The position numbers and the translations under genes are program-made. The notes beneath the pieces are model-generated. The model saw only the letters and a program-made list of their open reading frames with translations. It ran no database searches and was not told the origin of the DNA. Of a stretch of 64,000 nt of DNA, positions 1-9,421 are shown piece by piece; position 1 is the first letter of the stretch; every line of letters starts with the position of its first letter. Source of the DNA: Hyphococcus aureus (GTDB lineage Bacteria > Pseudomonadota > Alphaproteobacteria > Caulobacterales > Parvularculaceae); contig NZ_JBHRSH010000002.1 of assembly GCF_042643165.1 (NCBI RefSeq), positions 620,001 to 684,000 of the forward strand, read 5' to 3'.

Positions 1-2
1 CC

Positions 3-683
3 GAAAAGGCCATGGGTCCGGTAGAGCTGCTCTTTAACACAGCGGGCGTATCGATTTTTGGCCCGCTCGAAAAAGCATCCTATGATGACTATGACTGGAT
101 TATGAACGTCAACTTTAATGGCGTCGTCAACGGCATGCAGACCTTCGTTCCACGCATGATCGAACGCGGCAAAGGCGGTTACATCACCAACACCGCCTCT
201 CTTGGCTGCTTCGTCGCCGCAAGTGTCGCCGGCATTTACTCCGCCTCTAAATTTGCTGTGCACGGCATCACGATGGCGATGAAAGATGCGCTGACGCCAT
301 ATGGCATTGGCGTCTCCGTTCTTTGCCCTGCGAACATCAAATCGAACATTGCGGAATCTGTGGACACGCGCCCGGCAAATTTGTCGAATTCCGGATATGA
401 AGTCGATGAGGACGAATTACAGGCGCTGCGCGAGATTTACGCAGAAGGAATGGAGCCGGAAGAACTTGCCCAGCATACGAAAGCGGCAATGGAAAAAGAC
501 CAGTTCTACATTATTCCATATCCGGAATCGCGTCCCATGCTCGAAATGGTTTTCAAACAGGTCATTGACGCTTTGCCGCCTATGGATAGCGACAAAGCAG
601 GACAGGAGAAACGCCACAAGGCGATGATGCGCTATCAGGAAGCGCGGAAGGAAATGGACGCCAAGCGCTATAAAAAGAAATAG
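3..683 (+). CDS. LigD-type C-alpha dehydrogenase (SDR), 5' end outside window
   Basis: Short-chain dehydrogenase cut by the window start; the frame is open from base 3, so the ATG at 12 is internal and the N-terminal NAD-binding glycine motif lies upstream. Visible are LLFNTAG (the NNAG element, with Thr as in LigD), the catalytic Ser in NTASLG and the YSASK Tyr/Lys pair. The C-terminal half, with CPANIKSNIAES, EGMEPEELA and YIIPYPE, closely follows recalled Sphingobium LigD, which oxidises the benzylic alcohol of guaiacylglycerol beta-aryl ethers to a ketone before beta-etherase attack. Convergent with the MFS gene, whose stop lies 4 nt away. The family is certain. The LigD-like substrate is a strong inference, but stereospecificity (LigD, L, N or O type) cannot be read. 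Confidence 0.85.
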   Translation, partial: EKAMGPVELLFNTAGVSIFGPLEKASYDDYDWIMNVNFNGVVNGMQTFVPRMIERGKGGYITNTASLGCFVAASVAGIYSASKFAVHGITMAMKDALTPYGIGVSVLCPANIKSNIAESVDTRPANLSNSGYEVDEDELQALREIYAEGMEPEELAQHTKAAMEKDQFYIIPYPESRPMLEMVFKQVIDALPPMDSDKAGQEKRHKAMMRYQEARKEMDAKRYKKK

Positions 684-686
684 CCG

Positions 687-1946
687 CTACAGACCGGGCG
701 TTGGCTCCATAGCCTTCGCCCGCTTGATCGGCGCGGTTTCTGTCAGGAACAGGCCAACTATACCGGAAGCAATTGCAAAGCCGAAAATGATCCATAACGG
801 CGCCGTCAATCCGAATTTGTCCGCCGCCATCCCCGCAAAAAACGGTGACAACACGCCGCCAAAAACTTCCCCCGTCGCCATGACCAGCGCAAGCACGGTC
901 GCAATGTGGGGTGATTGAATCGTTTCAGACGGCACGGTCGCCATGAAAAGCGGGAAACAGCCATTGAGCGCCCACCCAAAGAAGAAGATGACCGCCAACA
1001 CCCAATAAGAGCCGTCGAAGAACATGGCGCCTAAGGGGAGGATTACGCCAAGAAACGGAATAATAACCAGCACCGGCTTGCGCCCGATCCGGTCAGAAAG
1101 CCCGGCGACGACAAAGCTGCCGACGGTTGCGGATATGCCGAGGGTGCCCATGAGCCAGCTCATCACACCTGGATCGACACCTTTCACCTGCGTTAGGTAA
1201 AGCGGCATAAACGCCCATGTAATCACCAGATACGAAACCAGCATGACCGAAACGATGGAGCAAACCACAATATTTTTATAGGAAAAGGCTTCCTTGAGGG
1301 TCAGCCTGTCCGACGCGCCTTCTGATTTCTCCTCAGCAGGCGGTTCATCAATGAACTTCCAGATCAACAGCGCTGTAACAATCCCCGGAATCCCCGCAAG
1401 GAAAAAGGCGCTTCGCCATCCCCAGGCGGCGGCGATAGCAACCAACAGCACCGGGGCGACGAACGACCCGAAAAAGTTTGACCCGAAATTCTGCATCACG
1501 CCCATTGCAAGACCGCGGTGACGTGGATCGACCTCGCGCACAACAAGGGCATGGGAGATCGGATTGATGGGCCCTTCCGCTGCGCCCATCAACAACCGGG
1601 CGCCGAGCAAAAGCAGAAATGATGTTGCGAGTCCCGACAGCACCGAGCAGAGAGAAAACACAACAATTGCGACAAGCAGAAACCCTTTGCGGTTTGCGGC
1701 TTTGTCCGATGCGGCGCTGATCAAAAGACCGGCGACCGCCCAGGTGAGCGAAAGCGCTGAGGCCAATATGCCAACATGCGTGTTGGTGAGATTCAGGTCA
1801 GGCTGAACAAATGGCATCAAAAAATTGAGCGCATTGCGATCAAAAAACACTATGCCGAAATTGAGGCTTAAGAGCGCCACCAGAACAATCTGATATGCTG
1901 CGCCTCTTTTGGGCGCCGCCATTGGCGCTGTTTGTTCTGCCGTCAC
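687..1946 (-). CDS. MFS transporter
   Basis: A 419-residue major facilitator protein with about 12 hydrophobic segments. The first helix contains NFGIVFFDRNALNFLMP, an ExuT/phthalate-permease-like (ACS family) signature, and the loop around residue 140 carries EGPINPISHALV and DPRHRGLAMG. It starts with GTG (1944-1946) behind a GAGGG-type ribosome-binding site. Anion:cation symporters of this type import organic acids, including aromatic acids, with protons. The location between a LigD-type SDR and an acyl-CoA synthetase suggests uptake of a lignin-derived aromatic acid, which is inference. Nothing looks truncated. Confidence 0.85.
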   Translation of the reverse strand: MTAEQTAPMAAPKRGAAYQIVLVALLSLNFGIVFFDRNALNFLMPFVQPDLNLTNTHVGILASALSLTWAVAGLLISAASDKAANRKGFLLVAIVVFSLCSVLSGLATSFLLLLGARLLMGAAEGPINPISHALVVREVDPRHRGLAMGVMQNFGSNFFGSFVAPVLLVAIAAAWGWRSAFFLAGIPGIVTALLIWKFIDEPPAEEKSEGASDRLTLKEAFSYKNIVVCSIVSVMLVSYLVITWAFMPLYLTQVKGVDPGVMSWLMGTLGISATVGSFVVAGLSDRIGRKPVLVIIPFLGVILPLGAMFFDGSYWVLAVIFFFGWALNGCFPLFMATVPSETIQSPHIATVLALVMATGEVFGGVLSPFFAGMAADKFGLTAPLWIIFGFAIASGIVGLFLTETAPIKRAKAMEPTPGL

Positions 1947-2091
1947 CGTACCCTCGCCTATTGCTTTATGTTTTGTCTGTTTTTTATACGCTAGCCGCGC
2001 TCACAAGACTTGGCAATCAAGGCATAGGATCAACCTGTCCCGATTATTCCTTATCGGGACAATCTAAGTTCGCAAATTCTCCGCCTTGGGA

Positions 2092-3606
2092 TTAACCGGT
2101 CCAACTGTCCCGCAATTTGTGCTTTTGAACCTTGCCGGAGGGGGTGCGGGGAAGATCATCAACAAACCGAACATGTTTCGGCGCCTTGTAAGCGGCGAGT
2201 CGAGATTTAACAAAAGCTATCACCGCCTCTGCGCTCAGGCTTTTTTTGCCGCCTTTCAGCAGAAGAATGGCCGCGCCAACCTCACCCCATTTTTCGTCCG
2301 GCACACCAATAACGGCGCAGTCGAGTATCTCCGGCATTTCCGCCAGGACGGCCTCCACTTCAACCGGATAGATATTCTCGCCGCCCGAAATGAACATGTC
2401 TTTCGTTCGATCGACAATGTAATAGAACCCGTCCTCATCCTTTCGGGCGGAATCTCCGGTTTTCAGCCATTCCCCTTCAAAGGCGGCTGCTGTTTCCGCC
2501 GGTTTGTTCCAGTAGCCGGCCGTCACACTGGGACCGCGCACCCAAAGTTCACCAATTTCGTTCGGTCCGGCTTCCTTGCCTTCGGCATTCATGACCTTTC
2601 CTTCGGTGAAGGGAGACGGCATGCCGACAGACCCGGCTTTGTTTTTAATAACAGACATATCATCAGGCGGCATGCTGAAAGCCGAACCGATCTCGGTCAT
2701 GCCAAAACCGTCCACCATACGCACGCTATCCTCGGCCCACGCCTTCACTGAAGCCGGCGGGTTTGGCGCGCCGCCGGTCTGCAACACATCGAGATGCGCA
2801 AGTTTTTTCATCGCGCCCGGCGCATTCTTTTCCCGCATAAGCGCCGCCATCTGCGTGACGCAAAAATAGTAGGTAATCCCAAGCTTCGGGTCCGTGAGGT
2901 TCTCGAAAGTTTTTACCGGATCAAATTTTTGCGACACCACGACGGACCCGCCAAAGAAGATCGGGGTGCGCGCCACGGCGAACAGACCGGCCACATGAAA
3001 CAGCGGCATGTCGCATAGGGAAACTGAATTTTTCGAAACCCCGGCAGACAATGCAAAGTTCAACGTGGAGTAAGTAAGCGACTTTCGCGTAATAATAACG
3101 CCCTTGGATTTGCCGGAAGTCCCCGATGTATAAAGCAAGGTCGAGGGATCGTTCTCATCAATGCCCTCAGGCATCACAAAATCAGCCGGCTCTTCCTGCG
3201 CAAGATTTTCACCACTGCCGTCAATTTCAATCCGGCCGGCTTCACCAGCATAGGCGAAAGCCGGTTCGGCATGCGCTTCAAATTCCTTTTGCCAGATCAC
3301 CACTGACGGCTGCGCATCCTCAATCAGTGCAGCGACTTCCGGCGTGGCGAGGCGCCAGTTCAACGGAACGAAAATAAGTCCCGCCCGCTCGCAGGCATGG
3401 TGCAGCAAGAGCATCAGAGCGCTGTTGCGCGAGATCACAGCCACCCGTGCGCCAATCTTGCGATCAGCAGCTTTCAGCAGGTAAGAGGCGATTTGCGAAA
3501 CCCGCTGATCCGCATGCCGATAATCATACGCCTCGCCCGTATGCAGATCGATGATCGCCTTCTTCTTTGGCGTGGCGAGGGCGTGAAAATGGATCATATC
3601 ATGCAT
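2092..3606 (-). CDS. AMP-dependent acyl/aryl-CoA synthetase
   Basis: A 504-residue ANL-superfamily adenylate-forming enzyme, a normal length. The P-loop-like LLYTSGTSGKSKGV lies near residue 160, VDGFGMTEIG (A5) near 300, WLKTGDSARKDEDGFYYIVDR (motif A8 region) near 390, and the C-terminal lysine in PRTPSGKVQK. It activates a carboxylic acid to an acyl-CoA through an acyl-adenylate. Candidate substrates here are ferulate-type cinnamates or other phenylpropanoid acids, because a feruloyl-CoA hydratase/lyase lies at 30.7 kb with no ligase beside it. That pairing is inference, and medium-chain fatty acids remain possible. The gene is divergent from the ThDP decarboxylase across 224 bp. Confidence 0.88.
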   Translation of the reverse strand: MHDMIHFHALATPKKKAIIDLHTGEAYDYRHADQRVSQIASYLLKAADRKIGARVAVISRNSALMLLLHHACERAGLIFVPLNWRLATPEVAALIEDAQPSVVIWQKEFEAHAEPAFAYAGEAGRIEIDGSGENLAQEEPADFVMPEGIDENDPSTLLYTSGTSGKSKGVIITRKSLTYSTLNFALSAGVSKNSVSLCDMPLFHVAGLFAVARTPIFFGGSVVVSQKFDPVKTFENLTDPKLGITYYFCVTQMAALMREKNAPGAMKKLAHLDVLQTGGAPNPPASVKAWAEDSVRMVDGFGMTEIGSAFSMPPDDMSVIKNKAGSVGMPSPFTEGKVMNAEGKEAGPNEIGELWVRGPSVTAGYWNKPAETAAAFEGEWLKTGDSARKDEDGFYYIVDRTKDMFISGGENIYPVEVEAVLAEMPEILDCAVIGVPDEKWGEVGAAILLLKGGKKSLSAEAVIAFVKSRLAAYKAPKHVRFVDDLPRTPSGKVQKHKLRDSWTG

Positions 3607-3830
3607 AAACGGCGTCTCCGGATGTCGTCAGTGCTTCGGCGCTTAGCATAAATCTCCCGTAAGTTCAGCGCGTATTTTCACTAATAAGCTTACGTTTTGC
3701 ACGTCATTGAGGGGAATGAATAACAGCCGGTCGCGGAAATAGCGCAACACCCTCTCGAACTATCCCTTGAAGCGACTGGCAGGCGTGCACTACCTTCTTC
3801 GAAAAGCCGTCAAATAATGAGGAAAGCCCT

Positions 3831-5384
3831 ATGACGACCGTGCGCGACAGCGTGATCGATTTCCTGCGGGATAAGGGCATGACCGTTATGTTCGGCAATC
3901 CCGGATCGACGGAGCTGCCGCTCTATCGGCACTGGCCGGAGGATTTTCGCTACATTCTCGGGCTGCAGGAATCGGCCGTCCTCTCAATGGCGGATGGCTA
4001 CGCACAGGCGTCTGGCAAAGCGGCGGTTATAAATCTCCACTCGGCCGCCGGTCTCGGTCACGCCATGGGGTCTCTTGTCTCTGCTTATAAGAACCAGACC
4101 CCGCTCATCGTCACCGCCGGGCAGCAAGCTCGCAGCCTCCTTCTCGCCGAACCGTTTCTGGGCGCCGTCGATCCCACCGCCATGCCGAAACCTTATGTGA
4201 AATGGGCCTGCGAACCTGCGAGCGCAGCCGAAACGCCGCAAGCGATCGCCCGCGCCTATGCAATCGCCATGACGCCGCCCAAGGGTCCTGTTTTCGTTTC
4301 GATTCCCGTAGACGACTGGGACCAGCCCAGCGGTCTCGTTCAACCGCTGGATTTTCTCGGCTCGCCAGCGCCCGGCAAGAAAGCCATCGCTGAAATACTG
4401 CCGCGCATCAACGCCGCCAAAAAACCAGTGATGGTCCTGGGGCCGGAAGTGGACCGCGCCGGCGGCTGGAGCGCCGCTATAGAGCTTGCGGAAAAGCTCG
4501 CCTGCCCGGTCTGGACCAGCCCCATGTCGAGCCGCTGCTCTTTCCCGGAAAGTCACCCGCAGTTTGCTGGTTTTTTACGCGCCGATGAGACCAGTGTTTT
4601 TGAAACGCTGGCGCCCCACGATCTCGTTCTCGTCATTGGCGCACCGGCATTCACCTATCACTTTGAAAACCCGGCTCCTAACCCGCTCGCTGCCGATCTC
4701 TTGCAATTCACGAATGACGCCACCATCGCTTCTTATACAAAGAAAGGAGCGATAATTTTGGGCGACGTTGCAAGCGCTATGGAAATGCTCCTGCCTGGCG
4801 TTGAAAAAAGGCCATCTTTTAAAGGCGTACTCCGCGCCGCACCGCAACCGGCGCCGATATTATCGCTTTCCGCCGCCGCCATTGTTGATCTTTTGCAGGC
4901 GCTTCGCCCCGAAAATGCGCTGATCGCCGAGGAAGCGCCGAGCGCGCGGCCTGCAATACAACAACGGCTTCGCATTGATACGCCGGGAAGTTTTTTCGCC
5001 ACCGCGTCTGGCGGTCTCGGCTTTGCCGGCAGCGCCGCCGTCGGCGCCGCCCTGGCGCATCCGGACAAACGCACGATCGCACTTCTCGGCGACGGCTCAG
5101 CGCTTTACACTATTCAGGCGTTGTGGACTGCAGCAAAAGAAAACCTGCCGGTCACTTACATCATCATCAATAATGGCGGCTATGAAGCGCTGATCGGCAT
5201 TGCCCGCCGCTGGCAAACGCCTTCAGTCGGAACTGATCTTTCAGGCCTCGACTTCGTCAACCTTGCAGAAGGCTTTGGCATGAAGGCGCGGCGCGCGACA
5301 ACATGCGCCGAAATGGAAAAAGCCCTCGGAGAAGCTTTCGCTTTCCAAGGGCCTTCCTTAATCGATGCAATTGTCGAGGACTGA
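3831..5384 (+). CDS. mdlC: Benzoylformate decarboxylase-like ThDP enzyme
   Basis: A 517-residue thiamine-diphosphate enzyme close to Pseudomonas benzoylformate decarboxylase throughout. The catalytic set is conserved: Ser26 in FGNPGSTELP, Glu47 (ThDP activation) in LGLQESAV, His70 in INLHSAAG, and His277 in GAPAFTYH (His281 in the Pseudomonas enzyme). The ThDP/Mg site reads GDGSALYT...NNGGY. It decarboxylates an aromatic 2-oxo acid to the aldehyde, here plausibly vanilloylformate or a similar lignin-derived keto acid to vanillin (inference). The start is the ATG after GAGGAAAGCCC. It is convergent with the AraC gene, with only 12 nt between the stops. Family confidence is very high; the exact substrate is unknown. 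Confidence 0.9.
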   Translation: MTTVRDSVIDFLRDKGMTVMFGNPGSTELPLYRHWPEDFRYILGLQESAVLSMADGYAQASGKAAVINLHSAAGLGHAMGSLVSAYKNQTPLIVTAGQQARSLLLAEPFLGAVDPTAMPKPYVKWACEPASAAETPQAIARAYAIAMTPPKGPVFVSIPVDDWDQPSGLVQPLDFLGSPAPGKKAIAEILPRINAAKKPVMVLGPEVDRAGGWSAAIELAEKLACPVWTSPMSSRCSFPESHPQFAGFLRADETSVFETLAPHDLVLVIGAPAFTYHFENPAPNPLAADLLQFTNDATIASYTKKGAIILGDVASAMEMLLPGVEKRPSFKGVLRAAPQPAPILSLSAAAIVDLLQALRPENALIAEEAPSARPAIQQRLRIDTPGSFFATASGGLGFAGSAAVGAALAHPDKRTIALLGDGSALYTIQALWTAAKENLPVTYIIINNGGYEALIGIARRWQTPSVGTDLSGLDFVNLAEGFGMKARRATTCAEMEKALGEAFAFQGPSLIDAIVED

Positions 5385-5396
5385 GCCTCTACAAAA

Positions 5397-6371
5397 TTAG
5401 TGGAGCGCCTGCGGCTGTTTATCCGCGATACTGGCGTTACGGTATTCGCGTGGAGAAACCCCATAGCGCTCACGGAAAACGCGCGCGAAATGCGTCGTGT
5501 TGTTGAAGCCCCATGCATAGGCCAGTTCAGTAATGGAACGGTGGCGCCACATGGGATCGGCGAGACGCTTCTTGCACTCTTCCAGACGGCGGCGGCGGAT
5601 AAACCCGGAGATGGTTTCATCTTCTTCCGCAAACAGCATATGCAGGTAGCGCGGTGAAATACGGAACGCGGCGGCGATGGAAGCAACCGTGAGTTCGGGA
5701 TCCTTCAGATTGGATTCGATATAGCAACGGATGTGGCTGCGGCGCGCCGAAGCGACGGCGGAGTCAGCGATGCGCGATCCGAACGCCTCCATGCAGGACG
5801 TCGCAAACATGTCGAGCATATTGTTGCCAACCCGCTCACCGATTTCGACATCCATTCCGTTCTTCACATGATGCCAAACGCTCGACAACATGCCGGACAA
5901 TGTCGCGGAAAGGCCTTCTGATCCGCTGAGACGCTGGCCCAGCGCAATTTCCGGCGCCGGCAAACGACGCTTGATGTCATTAGGCGTCGCGATCATCACC
6001 AGCGTCGACGCATTGGTTTCATATTCGAGCGTATAGGGAAGCGCGCTGTCACACAGAACCATGTCGCCGCATTTAAGAAAGGCCTCACGCCCGTCTTGCG
6101 CAACGCGCATGTCGCCTTCGAGCTGAAGATGGAAAAAGTAATGGCGCTCTCGGCTGGATGCAGCGTGACTTGCTGTGCGCGACACGATGGCCGGGCTCGC
6201 CTTCACATTGGCGAGGTAAATATCGCCAAGCTCGACACTATCCACGGCGCCTTCAAATTCGTCGGGACAATAAGGCCTGGTTTCGAGGGGAGTGAAAACC
6301 TCCGCTACGATATCATTCCACCGCGTCACTTTCGAAGCGCCGGCGAAATCCTTGGTCGACAGGTGCAGCAT
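5397..6371 (-). CDS. AraC-family transcriptional regulator
   Basis: A 324-residue regulator with an N-terminal AraC_binding_2-type sensing region (about 1-200) and a C-terminal double helix-turn-helix (about 220-318). The latter contains VASIAAAFRISPRYLHMLF and SITELAYAWGFNNTTHFARVF, ending YGVSPREYR. Family members such as FeaR or AlkS-type activators respond to small organic effectors. It is divergent from the PQQ dehydrogenase gene across 256 bp, so it probably activates that gene (inference). A second regulator of the same build is at 32.1 kb. Confidence 0.9.
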   Translation of the reverse strand: MLHLSTKDFAGASKVTRWNDIVAEVFTPLETRPYCPDEFEGAVDSVELGDIYLANVKASPAIVSRTASHAASSRERHYFFHLQLEGDMRVAQDGREAFLKCGDMVLCDSALPYTLEYETNASTLVMIATPNDIKRRLPAPEIALGQRLSGSEGLSATLSGMLSSVWHHVKNGMDVEIGERVGNNMLDMFATSCMEAFGSRIADSAVASARRSHIRCYIESNLKDPELTVASIAAAFRISPRYLHMLFAEEDETISGFIRRRRLEECKKRLADPMWRHRSITELAYAWGFNNTTHFARVFRERYGVSPREYRNASIADKQPQALH

Positions 6372-6627
6372 CCTCCAACTCCTCCCGAAGATTATCTTGT
6401 TGTTTTGTTATGTCCTATCACAAATTTTCATGACAAGCAATTTTGTATGCAAGACAAACATATTTTTGACCGCCGCGCGAGCGAAATCGTTGCTGCACCG
6501 CAACGTCATGCTGCGTCGCAACATCCCCTCAGAACACAGGTTTCTTCGGCCTTGGTGGCGCTTGCAAACGCAGGCAAAGGCGATATCCCTGAGGTCGCAA
6601 CGCCTTCCCCGTTAAGGAGCCTTCACC
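6372..6627. promoter_or_regulatory. Divergent promoter region, AraC gene / PQQ dehydrogenase
   Basis: An intergenic region that turns AT-rich over about 6400-6475, beside the AraC gene. It holds a 6-bp inverted repeat, CGTTGC-6 nt-GCAACG (6488-6505), and the element CGCAAC recurs near 6515 and 6595. A strong ribosome-binding site, TAAGGAG (6612-6618), precedes the dehydrogenase ATG. These repeats are candidate AraC binding sites, but no consensus is known to me. Confidence 0.35.
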
Positions 6628-8829
6628 ATGTTTCAGCGTGTCTTTCCGCCTTCCGCGCGGGGGTTCGCCGTCGCCGCTTTCGCCTTGACTGCGGGGCTGA
6701 ACCTAGCCGGCTGCAACGGGCCGCAAGAGACGGAGGAAACGGCGAGCGCATTAACAGAAAATGCCTCGATGCAAACTCCGGATCAGCCGGCGGCGGAACA
6801 CGCAAATGTTACCTCAACCCGCCTGCTGGCGGCTGACGCCGAGCCGGGACAATGGATGTCTCACGGGCGCACCTATAGCGAGCAGCGCCATAGTCTTTTG
6901 GACACCATCAACCGGGACACAGTCGGCCGGCTTTCCCTCGCCTGGTATCAGGACCTCGACACCAATCGCGGTCAGGAAGCGACCCCGCTCGTCATCGACG
7001 GCGTCATCTACATCACCACCGCCTGGTCCAAGGTGAAGGCCTATGACGCAACATCGGGCGAAGAGCTATGGGCCTATGACCCGCAAGTCCCGGGAGACGC
7101 AGCCGTCAACGCCTGCTGCGATGTTGTAAACCGGGGCGTTGCCGCGTGGAACGGCAAGCTTTTTCTCGGCACATTAGACGGGCGCCTGATCGCCCTCGAC
7201 GCCGGCGCCGGGGAAGAAGTCTGGAGCAAAGTCACTGTCGACCGCTCCAAGCCCTATACAATTACCGGCGCCCCGCGCGTTGTGAAAGGCAAGGTCATCA
7301 TCGGCAATGGCGGCGCCGAATTTGGCGTTCGCGGTTATGTGACCGCCTATGACGCAGAAACAGGGGATATCGACTGGCGGTTTTACACCGTGCCCGGCAA
7401 TCCGGCGAAAGGGTTTGAAAACGACGCCATGGCCATGGCCGCCAACACCTGGAACGGCGAGTGGTGGAAGCTCGGCGGCGGCGGCACGGTCTGGGACTCC
7501 ATGGCCTATGATCCGGAGTTGGATCTTCTTTATATCGGCGTCGGCAACGGCTCGCCATGGAACCAGTCCTATCGCAGCCCCGGCGGCGGCGATAACCTCT
7601 TCTTGTCATCGATTGTGGCGCTCGACCCGGACACCGGCGAATATCGCTGGCACTTCCAGACAACACCGGGCGAGACCTGGGATTTCACTGCAACCCAACA
7701 GATCATTATCGCCACACTGACAATCGACGGGGCGGCGCGCAAAGTTGTGATGCAAGCGCCGAAAAACGGTTTCTTCTACGTTCTGGACGCCGCGACAGGC
7801 GAGTTTATCTCAGCGAACAATTTCGCCCCGATCAACTGGGCGACCGGGGTCGACCCCAAGACCGGCCGGCCCATCGAAAACCCGGAAGCGCGCTTTGACC
7901 AAACCGGCGTTCCGTTCGTGACGATGCCCGGCCCGGGCGGCGCCCATAGCTGGCACCCGATGAGCTTCAACCCCGAAACCGGTCTCGTCTACATCCCGGT
8001 TAATATTGGCGGCTTTCCCTACATCCCCGATCCGAACTTCACCCCGCAGCCGCGCGGCTTCAACAATGGCGTCGACTTTGCCGCCGCCGCCCTTCCTTCT
8101 GATCCGCAAATCAAGGCGGCGGTAAGCTCGACTGTCGGCGGGCGTCTTGTCGCCTGGGACCCCGTTGCCCAAAAAGAAGCCTGGGGCGTTCCCTATCCGG
8201 GCGCCGGGAATGGCGGAACGCTATCCACGGCAGGCGGTCTCGTTTTTCAGGGAACAAAAGGCGGAAAGTTCGCCGCCTATGACGCAGCGACGGGCGCCGA
8301 ACTCTGGTCAACAGATGTGCAAACCGGGGTTGTCGCAGCGCCGATGACATTTGAAATCGATGGCCGGCAATTTGTCGCTGTTCTTGCGGGCTGGGGCGGC
8401 GTTGAAGCGCTGGCGCCGGGTGAACTAGGCGCCATTGGTGCTACAACGCCCAACATTAGCCGCCTCCTTGTCTTCGCCCTTGATGGTGAAATGAGCTTGC
8501 CGCCTAAACCGGTTGTCGCGGCCCCCCACCTGGCGCCGCCGCCGCTCCAGGCGTCCGCGGAAGCGGTTGCGCAAGGCGGTGAACTTTATGGCCGTTATTG
8601 CGGGGTCTGTCATGGCGACGCCGCGCACAGCGCCGGCGTCCTGCCGGACCTGCGTTATTCAGTCATTCCTCATGACAGCGAACAATTCGCAGATGTCGTC
8701 CTTGGCGGCGCGCTCACCGAAAACGGAATGGTGTCCTTCTCAAGCGTCCTTGACGCCGAGAGCGCCGAAGCGTTGCGCGCCTATATCATCGCCCGGGCAA
8801 ATGAAGATCTGGAAATTTACGGGAAGTAA
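6628..8829 (+). CDS. PQQ-dependent quinohemoprotein alcohol dehydrogenase (lipoprotein)
   Basis: A 733-residue type II quinohemoprotein alcohol dehydrogenase. The N-terminus has a signal peptide ending in a lipobox, LAGC (around residue 29), so the enzyme is probably an exported lipoprotein. The eight-bladed propeller has repeated tryptophan-docking motifs, the vicinal Cys163-Cys164 pair that contacts PQQ, and GETWDFTA with the active-site Asp. The C-terminal cytochrome c domain carries CGVCH (658-662) and a likely Met ligand in ENGMVSF. It oxidises primary alcohols, possibly aromatic alcohols such as vanillyl or coniferyl alcohol in this context (inference), and passes electrons via heme. 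Probably controlled by the divergent AraC regulator. No PQQ biosynthesis genes are nearby. Confidence 0.9.
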   Translation: MFQRVFPPSARGFAVAAFALTAGLNLAGCNGPQETEETASALTENASMQTPDQPAAEHANVTSTRLLAADAEPGQWMSHGRTYSEQRHSLLDTINRDTVGRLSLAWYQDLDTNRGQEATPLVIDGVIYITTAWSKVKAYDATSGEELWAYDPQVPGDAAVNACCDVVNRGVAAWNGKLFLGTLDGRLIALDAGAGEEVWSKVTVDRSKPYTITGAPRVVKGKVIIGNGGAEFGVRGYVTAYDAETGDIDWRFYTVPGNPAKGFENDAMAMAANTWNGEWWKLGGGGTVWDSMAYDPELDLLYIGVGNGSPWNQSYRSPGGGDNLFLSSIVALDPDTGEYRWHFQTTPGETWDFTATQQIIIATLTIDGAARKVVMQAPKNGFFYVLDAATGEFISANNFAPINWATGVDPKTGRPIENPEARFDQTGVPFVTMPGPGGAHSWHPMSFNPETGLVYIPVNIGGFPYIPDPNFTPQPRGFNNGVDFAAAALPSDPQIKAAVSSTVGGRLVAWDPVAQKEAWGVPYPGAGNGGTLSTAGGLVFQGTKGGKFAAYDAATGAELWSTDVQTGVVAAPMTFEIDGRQFVAVLAGWGGVEALAPGELGAIGATTPNISRLLVFALDGEMSLPPKPVVAAPHLAPPPLQASAEAVAQGGELYGRYCGVCHGDAAHSAGVLPDLRYSVIPHDSEQFADVVLGGALTENGMVSFSSVLDAESAEALRAYIIARANEDLEIYGK

Positions 8830-8850
8830 CGGCCGAGATCTTTCAACACG

Positions 8851-8882
8851 AAATCGCGCCGGTGATCCGGCGCGATTTTCTT
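8851..8882 (+). terminator. Rho-independent terminator, probably bidirectional
   Basis: A perfect 12-bp stem (8851-8862 with 8867-8878) and a 4-nt loop, followed by TTC TTT. It begins with A-tracts, so it can also serve the convergent MOSC gene on the minus strand. It lies 22 nt after the PQQ dehydrogenase stop. Confidence 0.85.
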
Positions 8883-9421
8883 TAAACCGGCGCCAGCGCC
8901 TTATGGGGATGGGGAGGGAATTCAACCTCAATTACATCGCCGGGACGCGCATCGCCGCTATTGAGCACAATCGCCATCACGCCTGCCTTGCGGATCAATC
9001 CGCCCTCGCCGTCCCGATCAAGCGTCGCCGCCATCAAGCCTTTGTGCAGACCATCAAGCTGGCTGCATGGATTGCGCAGTCCTGTCAGTTCAAGCATCGC
9101 ATCTTCACCGATACAGAGCTTCGTCCCGACCGGCATGGCGAGAAGATCGATCCCTTGGGTTGTGATATTCTCCCCCATCTGCCCGGAGCCGACCGAAAAT
9201 CCGCGCGCCGCCAATTCGTCAAACAGCTCAGCATGGATCAGGTGGACCTGGCGCAAATTGGGCGCCGCCGGGTCTTTGCGCACACGCGAACGGTGCTTCA
9301 CGGTCTCACCGCAATGAGCGTCGCCTTCGACCCCAAGCCCTTTCAACAGGCGAATGCAAAGGGCGTTGTCTTTGGATAGCCGATGTCTTGATAACAGACT
9401 GACCGCGACAACCTTGCTCAT
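8882..9421 (-). CDS. MOSC domain-containing protein
   Basis: A 179-residue stand-alone MOSC domain (molybdenum cofactor sulfurase C-terminal type). Typical elements are GVEGDAH near residue 30, GQMGENITT near 80, and GLRNPCSQLD with the conserved sulfur-carrying cysteine near 120. MOSC proteins bind the molybdenum cofactor or a persulfide and often serve in detoxification or cofactor sulfuration; the partner here is unknown. Its ATG directly follows the stop of the upstream SDR (9422), so the two are co-transcribed and probably translationally coupled. I see no molybdoenzyme in the window. Confidence 0.85.
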   Translation of the reverse strand: MSKVVAVSLLSRHRLSKDNALCIRLLKGLGVEGDAHCGETVKHRSRVRKDPAAPNLRQVHLIHAELFDELAARGFSVGSGQMGENITTQGIDLLAMPVGTKLCIGEDAMLELTGLRNPCSQLDGLHKGLMAATLDRDGEGGLIRKAGVMAIVLNSGDARPGDVIEVEFPPHPHKALAPV

